From Streptomyces sp. SCSIO 30461 (GTDB lineage Bacteria; Actinomycetota; Actinomycetes; Streptomycetales; Streptomycetaceae), in NCBI RefSeq assembly GCF_037023745.1, contig NZ_CP146101.1, positions 4,518,001-4,582,000 on the forward strand: a stretch of DNA of 64,000 nt, written 5' to 3'. Made by a program: the position numbers and the translations under genes. The first letter of the stretch is position 1; every line of letters starts with the position of its first letter. Of the stretch, positions 8,435 to 16,640 are shown in pieces. Below the pieces are notes generated by a model. It worked only from the letters and a program-made list of their open reading frames with translations. It made no database searches and had not been told where the DNA came from.

Positions 8435-11107
8435 TCACGTCGCAGGAGGCGCTGCCCCGCTGAGGCGGACGGCCTCGGCGCGACGGCGCTCGTCACGTGC
8501 ACGGGCCGCGAGGAGGGCAGCGGCGTAGACGGCGAGAACACAGCCGAGAAGCAGATAGTAGGTGGGCGGCAGGGCGCTCAGGCCAAGCACCGACCCGAGC
8601 GGTGAGGGCGGCAGGACGAGTCCCACGACGGCCAGCGCCGCCGCCGCCCACTGGACCGGTCCGAGGGCACCTCGCGCGACGCGGCGGTGGCCGGTGCGCA
8701 GGATCACCATCACCAGTGCCTGGGTGAGCAGGTTCTCGGTGAACCAGCCGGAGTGGAAGAGCGCTTCGTCGCCGCCCGCCCCCGCGCTTCGGAGGGACAG
8801 CGCCAGAGCGCCGAAGGTGGCCAGGTCGGCAAGCGCGTTGAGCGCTCCGAAGCCGGTGAGGAAACGGAGCAGGGCCCCGGGGCTCAGCCGGATCGGGCGG
8901 CGCAGCACGGACGGGTCGGGGCGGTCGTAGGCGAACGCGAGCTGAGCCGTGTCGAAGCACAGGTTCTGGACCAGCACCTGTGTGGGGAGCATCGGCAGAA
9001 AGGGCAGGAGCAGACCGGCGGACAGCATCGCGATGACGTTGCCGAGGTTCGACGACAGCGTGACGCGCAAGTACCTGGCGATGTTGCCACCGCTGAACCG
9101 GCCGGACCTGACAGCGTGGCCGATCGCGGTGAGGTCCTTCTCGGCCAGGATCACATCGGCGCTCTCGCGGGCCACATCGGTGGCACCGCGAGGGGCGATG
9201 CCCACGTCGGCGGCGCGCAGGGCGGGCAGGTCGTTGACGCCGTCCCCGAGGTACCCGACGGTACGGCCCGTGGACCGCAGGGCGGCTGTGATGCGCGCCT
9301 TGTGGTCGGGGGTGCAGCGGGCGAAGACCGTCGTCCGGGGGACGAGCTCGGCGAGGTCGGCGTCGCTGAGGCGGTCGATGCGGTCCGCGGTCAGGACGTG
9401 GTCCGGGCCGCTGGGAAGGTCGAGGTCCCGGCAGACGCGGGCCGCGGTGCCCGGATGATCACCCGTGAGGATCTTGACGGAGACGCCCTGCTCGGCGAGC
9501 GCGCCGAGCGCGCCGGCGGCGGTCGGCGCGACTGCGTCGCGGAAGGTGATCAAGCCGCGGAGGGTCAGACCGTGTTCATCGGACGCTGTGTAGGGCCCGG
9601 TACGCGCACGGCGTTCTGACGTGGCGACGGCGAGTACGCGCAAACCCTCCTCGGCCGCGGCCGCAGCCAGGGACGACAGCCGTCGGTGCCCGTCCTGCTC
9701 CGGCGTGCAGCGCGCGAGGACTTCTTCGACCGCTCCCTTGACCACGAGCGTGTGGGTTCCGAGGCGACCTGGGGTGCGGACGACCGCGGTGGAGAGCCGG
9801 CGCTGCGGGTCGAAGGGTACGGCCGCCACGGCGTCGTATGCCAGGACGTCGTCCTCGACTGCCGCGTCCAGGACCGCCGCGTCGAGGGCGTCGGGTGCGG
9901 GCAGCTCGGCGAGTTGCAGAGTCCACCAGGCGTTGACGGCCGCCCAGCGCAGCACCTCGACGTCTTCGCGGCCTACCGCGTCCAGACACCGTTCCACGAT
10001 CGGCCGGTCCTGCGTGAGGGTACCGGTCTTGTCGAGGCACAGCACCTCGACGGCACCGAGGTCGTGCAACGCCGGCAGCCGCTTGACGATGACACAGTGT
10101 GCCCGGGCGAGGTGCGCGGCGCCCCTCGCCAGGCAGGTCGTCACGATGACCGGCAGCATCTCCGGGGTCAGCCCCACCGCCACGGCCACGGCGAACGGCA
10201 GCATTTCGAGACCGCGTCCGCGCAGTGCCGCGTTAGCCATCAGCACGAGCGGCGGGGCAAGCAGCATGAAACGGATGAGGATCCACGAGATGCCGTGCAC
10301 CGACCGGTCGAAGGTACTCGGCTCCCACTGCCACGCCGAAGCCCCGCCGGTGGCTGCGAGGCAGGTGCGCGCTCCCGTCCCGACGACGACGGCGGTGCCG
10401 CTGCCGGACGCGACGCTACTGCCCCGGAAGCACAGCTGGGGCTGTGCGAGCACGCTGCCGTCGCCCGACGCCGGGATGTCGACGGCGTACTTCGCCGCAG
10501 GCGTCGATTCGCCGGTCAATGCGGACTGGTGGACCGACAGACCGCTCGCGCGGAGCAGCCGCACGTCCGCGGGGACCACGTCCCCCGGGCCGAGCCGGAC
10601 GACGTCACCGGGGACCAGTTCGTCCACCGGGACTTCCCTGGCCTTCGGGGGCGCGTCCTCGCCTGCGCGCCGCACCACGGTCGACGTGGTGCTCACGAGC
10701 CGACGCAGCGCGGCCGTCGACCGGTCCGCCCGGTGCTCACCGGCGGCGCGCAACACGCAGCTGACGACGACGAGGAAGAGGATCACACAGGCGGTCCCCC
10801 AGGCCTGCACGGCGGCGCTCACAGCTCCGAGGCCGAGCAGCACGGCCGTGAACGGGTCCCGCAGTCCGCGGACGACCAACCTCGGCCAGGTCGGGCTTCG
10901 ACGCGCCGGGAGTGCGTTGTCGCCGAAGAGCTCCAGGCGCAGTGCCGCTTGGGCCTCGGTCAGTCCGCGCGGGCCGCAGTCCAGCTGCCTGAGCACCTGC
11001 AGCACCGTCGCCGCGTCGAGTCCGGCGGCACCGTTGCACGCTGCCTGGCTGGCTGCGTGCAACGGTGCTCCGGCGGCCTTTCCTGCGGCGGTGGCAGTCC
11101 TAAGCAC
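8435..11107 (-). CDS. mgtA: MgtA-type cation-transporting P-type ATPase
   Basis: The 890-residue P-type ATPase shows all family motifs in order: actuator HQSALTGES, phosphorylation site CLDKTGTLTQDR, hinge YLGDGVNDLPALRAADVGI, and a C-terminal membrane block with SSNLGNVIAMLSAG and LPFLPMLPTQVLVQNLCFD. That last block and KRLPALHDLGAVEVLCLDK are characteristic of the MgtA/MgtB magnesium-uptake branch rather than heavy-metal pumps. GTG 11107 overlaps the ArsR stop by eight bases, giving a two-gene operon (ArsR then ATPase). The ribosome site is weak and the first 45 codons are unconserved and contain a 14-bp perfect stem (11028-11068), so translation may start downstream, for example at a GTG a few codons before LRQLDCGPRGL. 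ArsR control suggests response to a divalent metal. Confidence 0.9.
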   Translation of the reverse strand: MLRTATAAGKAAGAPLHAASQAACNGAAGLDAATVLQVLRQLDCGPRGLTEAQAALRLELFGDNALPARRSPTWPRLVVRGLRDPFTAVLLGLGAVSAAVQAWGTACVILFLVVVSCVLRAAGEHRADRSTAALRRLVSTTSTVVRRAGEDAPPKAREVPVDELVPGDVVRLGPGDVVPADVRLLRASGLSVHQSALTGESTPAAKYAVDIPASGDGSVLAQPQLCFRGSSVASGSGTAVVVGTGARTCLAATGGASAWQWEPSTFDRSVHGISWILIRFMLLAPPLVLMANAALRGRGLEMLPFAVAVAVGLTPEMLPVIVTTCLARGAAHLARAHCVIVKRLPALHDLGAVEVLCLDKTGTLTQDRPIVERCLDAVGREDVEVLRWAAVNAWWTLQLAELPAPDALDAAVLDAAVEDDVLAYDAVAAVPFDPQRRLSTAVVRTPGRLGTHTLVVKGAVEEVLARCTPEQDGHRRLSSLAAAAAEEGLRVLAVATSERRARTGPYTASDEHGLTLRGLITFRDAVAPTAAGALGALAEQGVSVKILTGDHPGTAARVCRDLDLPSGPDHVLTADRIDRLSDADLAELVPRTTVFARCTPDHKARITAALRSTGRTVGYLGDGVNDLPALRAADVGIAPRGATDVARESADVILAEKDLTAIGHAVRSGRFSGGNIARYLRVTLSSNLGNVIAMLSAGLLLPFLPMLPTQVLVQNLCFDTAQLAFAYDRPDPSVLRRPIRLSPGALLRFLTGFGALNALADLATFGALALSLRSAGAGGDEALFHSGWFTENLLTQALVMVILRTGHRRVARGALGPVQWAAAALAVVGLVLPPSPLGSVLGLSALPPTYYLLLGCVLAVYAAALLAARARDERRRAEAVRLSGAAPPAT
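11028..11068 (-). promoter_or_regulatory. strong hairpin at the 5' end of the mgtA reading frame
   Basis: The 14-base arms GCACCGTTGCACGC (11028-11041) and GCGTGCAACGGTGC (11055-11068) pair perfectly around a 13-base loop. The stem starts about 40 bases after the annotated GTG. It would be in the leader if the true start is further downstream. Enterobacterial mgtA has a regulatory leader; similarity of role here is speculation. Confidence 0.45.
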
Positions 11108-11459
11108 GGGTCCCGTGGAGTCGGTGCACCGAGCCGGAAGCCTCTTCGGCGCGAACGGACAGCTGGCCGACCATGATCTGGACAATGCTGACGACATCGG
11201 GATTGTCGATGTAGTAGACCTGCCGGCGGCCCTCGCGGCGGGACCGTACGAGTCCGGCGAGCTTCAGCTTCGACAGGTGCTGGCTGACCGCGGGGAGTGC
11301 TCCCCCCACGCGCTCGGCGAGGTTCGTGACGTCACTCTCGCCCTGAGCCAGTGCCCAGACGATGTGAAGCCGGTGCGCGGCGGACAGCAACCCAAAGGTG
11401 GCAGCCGCCTCCGCGAGGACCTCGGCGGAGGGGTCCTTCATGCCACCGACGCTCTTCAC
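11100..11459 (-). CDS. ArsR/SmtB family metal-responsive repressor
   Basis: About 119 residues with a winged helix: LLSAAHRLHIVWALAQGESD, VTNLAERVGGALPAVSQHLS recognition helix, LVRSRREGRRQVYYI wing. Proteins of this family repress their own operon and release DNA on binding metal. It precedes and overlaps the MgtA-type ATPase gene, which it presumably controls. The start is uncertain: GTG 11459 follows GGGAG at good distance, while ATG 11441 (MKDPSAEVL) is the nearest ATG but has a weak site. Confidence 0.85.
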   Translation of the reverse strand: MKSVGGMKDPSAEVLAEAAATFGLLSAAHRLHIVWALAQGESDVTNLAERVGGALPAVSQHLSKLKLAGLVRSRREGRRQVYYIDNPDVVSIVQIMVGQLSVRAEEASGSVHRLHGTRA

Positions 11460-11917
11460 CACGGTCCACTCCCGTCCCGGCCTGGTCACCGTCACCCACG
11501 CGTGGCGTACCAGTGTAGGTCGGCACCCTTACTGTGTCGTCCTCGCCCGGCCCGGCGAGACCCGTCGGGCGGCGGACACCAGGATGCCTCGGTCGGCTCA
11601 GGGCAGGACCGTGGCCGCACCAGCCCGTCGACGCCCTCGGTGACCGTGGCCTCGTTTTGCTCCCTGAGGCGCTGGGCGTCTTCGCGAAGGACTCAAGATC
11701 CGGACACCGGGGCAAGCGAAACACGCACGTTAACGCCCACTGAGTACCGGCGTTACGAGTGGCCGGGAAAGCGTGCTCGGTCGACCGAGCAGCCGGTAAT
11801 CAGGGAATGAGAGAGACGCCGCATCTCAGAGACCATCCAGGCGCCGGGTCTTGTCGCGTGTGCTCGGCTCCGCCATCGTGTGCTGTGGGCGCCTGTCCGG
11901 TACCGCGGGTGACAGGG
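11460..11917. other. gap without gene; contains a 16-bp perfect palindrome
   Basis: No supported gene lies between the ArsR gene and the sigma-factor partner. GCTCGGTCGACCGAGC at 11775-11790 is a perfect palindrome that may be a protein-binding site or part of a terminator. The ArsR promoter must lie just above 11460. Confidence 0.35.
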
Positions 11918-12673
11918 TCAGTTGCGGTGTTCGGAAACGATCCCTCTCTCGAAGGTCGCCGTGGGGGCTGGGAACTCCTCAAACCTGCGGCGGCAGTCGG
12001 GTGCCTTGCCCTGGCGCACGCCGAACGCGTAAGCGTAGACATCGCCGGTGTACTGGGCTGGACGGGTGACGAGGATCTCCAAGTGGGTCCCTGCCGGGAT
12101 CTGGCTGGGGTGGATGGAGGCGGTGGCGGCGCCGTTGCGGATCTGGAAGTCGATGGCCTCCAGGGGGGTGTAGCCGAGTTTGGGATCCTCGCCCTTGTCC
12201 AGCGGGCAGGTCGGGTCGTCCTGGTAGACGCGGGCAGGCACGCCCATGCGCTCCAGATCGCGCTGAAGCTGGGCCGGGTCAGGCTGCGCACCCGCCTCTC
12301 TAATGGTCACCGTGACGGTTCCACGCCGCTCACGCTGCAGGGTGTAGGCCACGGTAGAGATCCGCTCAGGGAAGTTGTCCGCGGTGGCACGGTCGGTGGC
12401 CGTGATCGGGGAAGCCGAGTGAGGGGTGGCCTGGCCGAGGGCAAGCACAGTTCCGGCCAGGCAAGCGGCCAGGGCTACGGGGGCTGCCAGGCGCACGGCC
12501 AGGCTGCGGCGGGGGCGGACGGGACGGGGGTCCTCAGTGACGTTGCTCATCAGGAAGTCCTCAAGCAGGTGTTGGCGGTCGTTGGAGAGAACCGGATCGC
12601 CGGGCGCAGGCAGCAGCCGGGCCAGCTCCGTGTGATCCAGCGGTTCCTGCCGCCACCACGGATTGATGATCAT
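11918..12673 (-). CDS. membrane protein coupled to ECF sigma factor (CU044_5270-like, putative anti-sigma)
   Basis: The 251-residue protein has a short cytoplasmic region with HLLEDFLMSNV, one membrane helix at about 72-92 and an extracytoplasmic domain of about 150 residues. Its ATG 12673 overlaps the sigma-factor stop as ATGA and follows AAGGAGAGGAACCG, so the two proteins are made together. The layout matches anti-sigma or accessory proteins that follow SigE-like ECF factors in actinobacteria. There is no zinc-binding H-x3-C-x2-C motif, so the inhibitory mechanism, if any, differs from ZAS proteins. Confidence 0.8.
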   Translation of the reverse strand: MIINPWWRQEPLDHTELARLLPAPGDPVLSNDRQHLLEDFLMSNVTEDPRPVRPRRSLAVRLAAPVALAACLAGTVLALGQATPHSASPITATDRATADNFPERISTVAYTLQRERRGTVTVTIREAGAQPDPAQLQRDLERMGVPARVYQDDPTCPLDKGEDPKLGYTPLEAIDFQIRNGAATASIHPSQIPAGTHLEILVTRPAQYTGDVYAYAFGVRQGKAPDCRRRFEEFPAPTATFERGIVSEHRN

Positions 12674-13362
12674 CGGTTCCTCTCCTTGTTCGACCGGGCC
12701 GCTTCGGTGCAGCCACCCTGTACTTGTCCGCCTCCTGCTGCGGGTTCCGTCTTCTCTCGATCCGCCTGCCTCTTCCTCAGCTCCTGCTCGGCAAGGTCGC
12801 GCAGTCTCGACCGCGCACGGGCAAGCCGGGAACGGACCGTTCCCACCGGAACACCCAGGGCTTGTGCCGCCTCCGCATAGCTGAGGCCGGACCACACACA
12901 CAGCGTGAACACCTCCCGCTCAGCCCGGCGCAGCTGCGCGAGCACCGCCTGTGCCGCGGCAATCTGCTCAGCGTCCGCTATCCGGCCGATCAACTCGTCG
13001 GCAAAGTCCGGCACGGCCTCCGCCGCCGGTATACGGGCCACCACGCGATCATGCCGCCGCGCCGCACGTGCCGCGTTACGCAGCACATTCGTCGCAATGC
13101 CCATCAGCCAGGGCCTCGGGGTATCCCCTTCATCCCGCAGCTTGCCGCGAAGCCGCCACGCCTCCAGAAACGTCAGCGAGACGACGTCCTGGGCCACCGC
13201 CCAGTCACCGCTCACCCGCACCGCATGGCGATACACCATCTGCGCATGATCTTGGAACATCTCCCTGAACGCCTCAGGGTCTCCTGCCCGAACCCGGGCA
13301 TGCAAAGAAAAATCCACACCCAGTCTTGTCCGCCGCCCCTCAGGCGTCCCAGTGATCCCCAC
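12670..13362 (-). CDS. ECF RNA polymerase sigma factor (SigE-like)
   Basis: The roughly 230-residue protein has sigma region 2 (FREMFQDHAQMVYRHAVRVS; DVVSLTFLEAWR) and region 4 with the helix-turn-helix LSYAEAAQALGVPVGTVRSR. The domain order and length are those of extracytoplasmic-function sigma factors. I prefer GTG 13362, six bases after GGAGG; ATG at 13398 is also in frame but is 14 bases from its nearest site. It overlaps the downstream membrane protein by four bases. The signal is unknown. Confidence 0.88.
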   Translation of the reverse strand: MGITGTPEGRRTRLGVDFSLHARVRAGDPEAFREMFQDHAQMVYRHAVRVSGDWAVAQDVVSLTFLEAWRLRGKLRDEGDTPRPWLMGIATNVLRNAARAARRHDRVVARIPAAEAVPDFADELIGRIADAEQIAAAQAVLAQLRRAEREVFTLCVWSGLSYAEAAQALGVPVGTVRSRLARARSRLRDLAEQELRKRQADREKTEPAAGGGQVQGGCTEAARSNKERNR

Positions 13363-13439
13363 CACATTCCTCCCGACGGAACAACCGCAGGTCATCATCC
13401 CGGCTGGCTCTTGCCTCCGAGTGAGGCCGAGGGAGTGTC

Positions 13440-14667
13440 ATGAATCAGGCCCTGTCTCAGTTTGTTTTTTATGGTTTGTGAGTTTTGAATTGATTGCGTT
13501 CTGTGACGCTCTCGGGGGCGTCTGGTCGTTTTGCCCACGTGGTAACGGGTGGCGGGCTGCCGGTTCTTCGCGCCAAGTGGGCTTCCCGGTGCGGATGTTG
13601 AGGGTCTTGATCATTTCTTTCTCGGTCCAGCGCGGGAGTTGTCGGTAGGTGACGACGAGGGTGACGTCGCCGAGGAGTTCGGCGATCGCCCGTGAGCGCC
13701 AGAGCCGTTCGGGTTCTGCCTGCAGGATGGTCAGGTTCGTGATACAGGTGCACGAGGCGGTCGGCGGGGTAGCGGCGGGCGTCCAGGAGTGTGGTCACCA
13801 GGCGGTAGGGGCCGTCGAAGGCGACACCACCGGTGCAGGTGACGTGCACTTGGGCTTCGATGATGCGCACCGGGACGCCGCCGATGGCCGAGAGGCAGGG
13901 AGGAGTCGGCAAGCGGCTTGAGGACCGGTGGGCGGCTGCGCTGGTGGATACGGCCCAGGACCTGTGCGCCGGTGGCGTGCACGTCGGTGAGGAAGCCGTT
14001 GCAATCGAAACTCCGGTCCCACAGCATCGGCATCCCGGGGTCCAGATGGTGCAACAGCCTGGTGGTGTAGCAGGTTTCGCCCTCCCGGGTGGGGTCGAAG
14101 ATCGCTGCGATCACGGCCCGGGTGCCGGTCTTGGCCAGCGTCATCGGCTCGACCTGGGGATACCCGCCGTGCGGGCACCGTCCCAGCCAGCTCCGGTTGC
14201 GTTCGCTGTCTGGCACCTTGATCGAGCTGCAGCCGTCGAACGACCCGTCCGGTATGGGCCGAACCGCACCCTCGGCGTGGTCGGCCAGGCCAACGGCCCG
14301 GCCAGCACCTCGAACCACGCCCGCACCGGCGCGCTGCCGAGCCTTCGGCACAGATCATGCAGCGCCCTCGTGCTCGGGCGGACAACCGGTATCCCCGGCA
14401 GGCCGGCCGCCAGTTTGTCCCACACGAGCCGGTAGCCGCCCTCGGGGAACAGACGCATCGCCAACAGGGATGTAGACGCTGACCCATGAGGGCAAGTCGC
14501 GCAGCCGGCGCTACACGGTCCGAGTCTCCGGCAAGACCGCATCGACCAGCTCGAACGGCATGATCGGCGTCAGTTCTCGCAGGTGGCCGGACACGAACCG
14601 CCCTGCGGCCACAGTCACCGAACGGGTGATGTTCGCCAGTGACTGCGGCAGGACACAATGACCGGGC
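13440..14667 (-). mobile_element. decayed IS4-type transposase gene
   Basis: Segments of an IS4-family DDE transposase lie in order on the minus strand but in different frames: N-terminal RELTPIMPFELVDAVLPETR; an in-frame TAG at 14511; MRLFPEGGYRLVWDKLAAGL; the first catalytic region SFDGCSSIKVPDSERNRSW; WDRSFDCNGFLTDVHA; then GPYRLVTTLLDARRYPADRL and LYHE of the YREK-like region. At least three frameshifts and one nonsense codon make it inactive. A lower-GC stretch (13450-13510) lies beyond the 3' end. No terminal repeats or target duplication were recognised. It separates the sigma factor from the secreted peptidase. Confidence 0.75.
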
Positions 14668-14727
14668 AACGGAGCTCCTTCGGGACAAGCTGTCTTGGAC
14701 GACTGCCTGTACCAACGAGCTCCGTTG
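14668..14727. repeat. inverted repeat CAACGGAGCTC / GAGCTCCGTTG
   Basis: Eleven-base perfect arms at 14668-14678 and 14717-14727 flank 38 bases just upstream of the transposase remnant. They could be an end of the old element or an operator for the downstream gene; neither is shown. Confidence 0.4.
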
Positions 14728-14946
14728 CGTCGCGTAGAGACCCCGTCAACACTCCTTGCGTGACCTGCGAAAACGCTAACCACCCGGCCTCGGGGAAACT
14801 TCACCCATTCGTATGCCCGTGTCAGCGGACATGGCAGGATTTTGTCGACAGGTGGCGGTCTCGCCACTGCTGCTCCCCCCTCTCACCGACGGAGACTGGG
14901 CCCGTTCCGGCGCACAGGCCCGGGACATCAGCAGGGAAGGAATCGG

Positions 14947-15435
14947 ATGATGAAGAAGCGCAGTGTCGCGGCGGTGCTTGGCTCGCTGGCAGTCCTGGGT
15001 GCCGTCCTGTCGGCTGGGGGAACCGCTACGGCCGCCCCGGCGAAGTACGATCAGGCCACCGCTGCTGCGTTGCTGAAGGAAGCGGGGATCACCTGGACGT
15101 CGAGCGGGAATTGCAACGACCGCGACACGACCACGTGCACTTCCTTCGATCAGATCAACAAGACCACCGTCAACGGCATCATAGGCTTCAAGAACCTCAG
15201 CAAGTGTGGGATCACCATCACGGGCGGCACTGAGAAGGGCCACGCTTCCGGCACGTACAGCCACTGGAACGGCTACAAGGTCGACATCAGACCGAACACG
15301 TGCGTGGACGACTGGATCAAGAAGAACATGAAGTACGACGGCAAGCGTAGCGACGGCGCACCCATGTACAAGTCGGTCGCCGGCAACGTCTACGCCAAGG
15401 AGTCCAGCCACTGGGACATCCTCTACGTCGTCTGA
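14947..15435 (+). CDS. small secreted protein resembling M15-type zinc D-Ala-D-Ala peptidase
   Basis: The 162-residue product begins MMKKRSVAAVLGSLAVLGAV and has a signal peptide cleaved near TATAAPA. The mature part has four cysteines and two histidine segments, TYSHWNGYKVDI and ESSHWDILYV, which match the spacing logic of M15 metallopeptidases (S-x-H-x-x-G-x-x-x-D, then E-x-x-H-W). Such enzymes trim peptidoglycan stem peptides outside the cell. ATG 14947 follows GGAAGG. It stands alone between IS4 and IS3 remnants and its third-position G+C is lower than that of neighbouring genes, so it may have arrived by transfer. Zinc binding is inferred, not shown. Confidence 0.75.
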   Translation: MMKKRSVAAVLGSLAVLGAVLSAGGTATAAPAKYDQATAAALLKEAGITWTSSGNCNDRDTTTCTSFDQINKTTVNGIIGFKNLSKCGITITGGTEKGHASGTYSHWNGYKVDIRPNTCVDDWIKKNMKYDGKRSDGAPMYKSVAGNVYAKESSHWDILYVV

Positions 15436-15631
15436 TCCTTGTCGCATCGGCCGCAGCCGGGGCCAGCCGGTGTCCGAATCCCTGGGGTTCCGGGAGAAGG
15501 GTGGCGAACGTTGGGGCACGGCGGAGCATGGTTGCGGGGCGGCGGTCGGCAGGCCCGGCCGCCCCGCTCCACGTTCTCCCCGGGAGGCGGGACCCGCGGC
15601 AAACCGCTCCGTGTCCCTCGCGGCGAAGGTC

Positions 15632-16106
15632 GATCACGGTGGCCAGGTAGCGGAACTTGCCACCGTCCAGCGGGAGATAGGTGATGTCACCGACGTACTT
15701 CGTGTCCGGCTCGCTCGCGGTGACGTCACGGCCGATCAGGTCCGGAGCCTTCGCCACTACCGGGTCCGCGACCGCGGTGCGGTGCCTGCGACGCAGCCGC
15801 AGCCCGGCGAGCGTGATGCTCCGCATCACGTGTGCGATCCGCTTGTGGTTGACGCGCTCGCCGTCGTCGCGGATGGTGTCCCACCGAGTGCAACGCCAGT
15901 AAGACCGTCAGGCGGCAGGCGCGGGCCCCGTCGAAGCGGCGGTCGCCACGGAGCGTTTCGCGTTTGAGGGTCGCGTTCAACGACTCGGCGAGTGCGTCGT
16001 CCGCGCTGGTGCCGACCGCACCCATGGACTGCTTCACCCCCAACTCGGCACATACTCGGGCGAATTCGCGGGCGCTGTACTGCTTGGACTCAATCGGTCG
16101 TCGCAA
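15632..16106 (-). mobile_element. scrambled IS3-family orfB fragments
   Basis: Reading minus from 16106, the first segment (YSAREFARVCAELGVKQSMG, SADDALAESLNATLKRETLR) is the C-terminal catalytic part of an IS3-type integrase. Directly after it, in another frame, come VNHKRIAHVMRSITLAGLRL, IGRDVTASEPDTKYVGDITY and GGKFRYLATVIDL, which belong upstream of it in an intact protein. The order is therefore permuted, and both ends are cut. The 200 bases between 15436 and 15632 show nothing else. Confidence 0.7.
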
Positions 16107-16129
16107 CGCCAGTCATTCACGACCGCGGG

Positions 16130-16640
16130 AATCGTGGCCGGCTGACCATGCGTGCCACGGCTGCCGGACTCGGCAAGATCACCATGGCGCTCTACGGCTA
16201 CGTGGCCGATCGCGACAAACTGGAGTCGCCTGTCGTCGAGTCGGTACGCGGTGCCGTCGACGCCACACCGTCGGCCAGGGGCGGGCTGCGGCAGGAGCGC
16301 GTCGCGGTCATGACGGAGCACCTGTGGGAACGCGTGGGACCGACCCGGCCGTACTGCGGCTGACCATCGCCCACCGCCACCGGTCGCCGAGCCGACTTCG
16401 CTGGGCCGAGACCGTGCTCGGCATCCTCACCGAGGCGGGTTTCGACGGGGGCGGCGCGTCATCGCACTGCGCGGGCTGGTCGCCTATGCCACCGGGGCGC
16501 TCCGGCTCGAACACCTCGGACCGCTCTCGGGCGGGGGCACATCCGCCATCGCGGGACTGCCGCATGAGGAGTACCCGCACCTGGCCGAGACGGCGCGCGC
16601 CGCGGCCGGGGGGCGGCACGGCGTCACCCCGGCCGACGAT
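16130..16640 (+). pseudogene. frameshifted TetR-family regulator fragment
   Basis: The plus strand starts inside a TetR helix-turn-helix (LTMRATAAGLGKITMALYGY, VADRDKLESPVVESV), changes frame near 16340 (AVLRLTIAHRHRSPSRLRWA, ETVLGILTEAGFDG) and again near 16455 (VIALRGLVAYATGALRLEHL, LPHEEYPHLAETARAAAG). Joined, these match a TetR protein with the TetR_C_1 type ligand domain. The first helix is missing next to the IS3 remnant, which suggests that insertion destroyed the 5' end. Confidence 0.6.

Noticed and set aside
9621..11810. 729-codon plus-strand open frame
   Set aside because: It is the complement of the MgtA-type ATPase and ArsR genes; its composition is that of a GC-rich shadow frame.
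11759..12880. Plus-strand frame over the sigma factor partner
   Set aside because: Antisense to a gene with a good start and a membrane helix and coupled to a sigma factor.
16145..16363. Short TetR-like frame as an intact small gene
   Set aside because: It lacks the first helix of the DNA-binding domain and continues in other frames, so it is a pseudogene.
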